From: Melieria omissa
Lineage: Eukaryota > Arthropoda > Insecta > Diptera > Ulidiidae
Assembly: GCA_963971225.1 (NCBI GenBank)
Contig: OZ020267.1
Span: forward strand, 150,582,920 to 150,646,919
Direction: 5' to 3'
Length of the DNA stretch: 64,000 bases
Shown here: piece after piece, positions 62,390-64,000 of the stretch
Layout: the number at the start of each line of letters is the position of its first letter
Position numbering within the stretch: position 1 is the first letter of the stretch
Made by a program: the position numbers and the translations under genes
Notes under the pieces: model-generated
Database searches by the model: none
What the model saw: the letters and a program-made list of their open reading frames with translations, nothing else
Told to the model about the DNA's origin: nothing

Positions 62390-63490
62390 AGAGTCTTCTA
62401 GGCTTTGTAAGACAACTGAAACTTAAGTGAAAATAATCTTGTCTTCTTTACTCCTTTCTTTCTTTTCACTCTGCTTCTTTATGAAGGCTTTTAAGTACTT
62501 TTTCTTTGAATTTTTTTGTTCTCTCATACTTGTCTCAAAACCCGATAATAATTACCAGTTTTCTTTACTTGAGATGCAATTATTATTTGAGCACTTAGTT
62601 TCAATTTCGTGCCATCAAAGCTCACTACAAATCACCACGGCCTCCACACTGCTTGCTTAAACCACTAAAGTGCAGAAAAGCCTAATGTGTTAATGCCAAA
62701 ACTTCAACCTCTGCCTGCAAAACCGCAAGCGGTCAATGGAGCACTCGCCACGCATCCAATGCGCAAACACAGCGAAAGTTACGCATCGCCAACAGCAGAA
62801 TACAGTAAAGGCAACAACAACAAGAGAACCGCAAAGACACTATGCATCTTCACTCACACACACACAAACAAACATGCACCAAATACAACCAACCAAACAA
62901 CCTAACATAGTTTCACAAAGTGTAGTGGGTGCACGTACACGTACAGTGGGCGCAAAAGCTTAAAAAGTCACCCAAATACTACAACATTTACTGGAAATTG
63001 CGCTTTTCGCTCTTTGCTTTCTCTTCACTTGCTTCTTTGCTAAATTACGGTAATATTTCTAAACTTGATTCGCACGAAAATCATAAAAGCGATTTGTGTT
63101 GCCCATTCCCCCGCACCATTCCAGGCACTGCTTCCCGCATATTTTCAGTGTTTTTGTGCCATGGTGCGACAGCACAGTGTGTGGAGAAAAAAAATTTCGT
63201 ACATTTTATAACTGCTGCGCAGCAACTTTGCCTTAATGGCAAAAAGCATTGAAGAAGACCAAAAAGCGGCCGAGCCACCAAAAATGGACCATGGCATTAT
63301 GAGCGTGTGGGCTGTCGTCGTTGTTGCCTAACAGCGCAAACGCACACACACACACATAGAGCAACACATATTGTTAACACTTGGCCACTCTAGAAGACGG
63401 CGCACCGCTCGCCACTCTCGGCGCGCTCGCAAAGTGCTTTAGCCACGTTTAGCTTTGCTGGTACGCGGCACCGCGGCAAAGCTTTGGCCA
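62390..63490. other. non-coding, upstream of the candidate first exon
   Basis: CAA/CA-rich unique DNA becoming GC-rich from about 63.36 kb, where a CpG-rich stretch precedes the predicted start site. Confidence 0.5.
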
Positions 63491-63525
63491 TTCAGTTCGC
63501 CAACGGCGCGCGTGCGTTGCAGATC
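63490..63525 (+). promoter_or_regulatory. core promoter: initiator plus DPE
   Basis: TTCAGTT matches the insect initiator TCAKTY with A+1 at 63494. AGATC at 63521-63525 begins exactly at +28 and matches the DPE consensus RGWYV. There is no TATA box at -30 (GC-rich), as usual for DPE promoters. Confidence 0.55.
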
Positions 63526-63914
63526 TCTTTTTCCCGTTGACTGCGCGAGCTTCAAGTGTTTGGTGTTTTCAGTGTAAAACAGCAAAGCAAAAATAAAATC
63601 AAAAAAAATTTCTAAGAAATATTTCAAAGAGCAAATAGTGTTCACTGGTGTTTCATAAGCAATTCAATAGTGAATTTTTCTTGCTGTTTCAGTGAAAGTT
63701 TAACGTTTGCACTGGATTAGCAAACTTGACAGTTTTTTTGAAGGAAAATTGCTGCCCAACAAGTTTTATAAAAAAGTAGTTGCAATAGAGCTAAAAAAAT
63801 CCCAACACACACACACATACAAAAGCTGTGTTACGTTCGGTATTTGTTGCTGTGGCTGGCGCCCAGCTGGTGGCAGAATGTTCTAAATTTGGATTAAACT
63901 GCAAGAAAACAATG
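63494..63914 (+). other. candidate first exon: 5' UTR ending in a start codon at the splice donor
   Basis: From the predicted start site the exon runs about 420 bases to AACAATG (start codon 63912-63914, good fly context). GTAAGT follows at once (63915-63920), a consensus donor, so only the initiator Met would be encoded here. One upstream ATG at 63878 opens a two-codon uORF (stop 63884-63886). The rest of the gene lies beyond the right edge. Known fly genes with an intron right after the ATG include calmodulin-type EF-hand genes, but nothing here identifies the product. Confidence 0.5.
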
Positions 63915-64000
63915 GTAAGTCTTAATTACAATTAACGCGTTGATTGAAAAAATATTGAATTTCAATTAAAAACTGCGCAACGAGCAACTTTGCGTGCGAA
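63915..64000 (+). other. start of putative intron 1
   Basis: Begins with the consensus donor GTAAGT and continues as AT-rich DNA to the window edge. Confidence 0.45.

Overview
The window reads as non-coding DNA from a dipteran insect. It is AT-rich, with abundant CAA/TTG and CA/GT simple repeats, two dead mariner transposons, short MITE-like elements, tRNA-like fragments, and no long open frame with convincing protein signal on either strand. The texture, the long (TTTTA)n tracts and a dispersed repeat near 56.6 kb that I recall from tephritid non-coding sequence suggest a true fruit fly (Tephritidae) or a close relative. That assignment is inference from memory, not from a search.

Layout. 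0-9 kb: a small ORF of unknown nature, an internally deleted mariner lying between (TTTTA)n tracts, an exon-like ORF near 3.2 kb, then two complex tandem arrays (about 190-bp units at 4.8-6.4 kb, about 110-120-bp units at 6.8-7.5 kb) and a (TTTTA)n array. 9-30 kb: unique non-coding DNA interrupted by arrays at 11.6-13.4, 21.7-23.1 and 23.3-23.8 kb, a tRNA-like fragment at 16.0 kb, a degenerate mariner at 26.2-26.8 kb and another (TTTTA)n array. 30-31.5 kb: a GC-rich block with first-exon character. 31.5-46 kb: very AT-rich DNA with three more arrays, one built on a TGTGACA/TGTCACA inverted repeat. 48-51.4 kb: a cluster of short DNA elements, including a hAT-type MITE with a perfect 8-bp target duplication. 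51.4-64 kb: more non-coding DNA, a four-copy tandem array at 61.8-62.4 kb, and at the right edge a good candidate first exon. That exon has an initiator and a downstream promoter element at the correct distance, and an ATG followed directly by a GTAAGT splice donor.

The simplest reading is the 5' region of one or more large plus-strand genes. Alternative first exons may lie near 31 kb and 63.5-63.9 kb, with the coding body beyond the right edge. The most unusual signal is a core of about 27 bp, AAGTTTGTTG followed by a few variable bases and AGTCTTTCRTTT. It occurs as isolated copies across about 50 kb, almost always on the same strand, and is also the constant part of three arrays whose remaining sequence and period differ.
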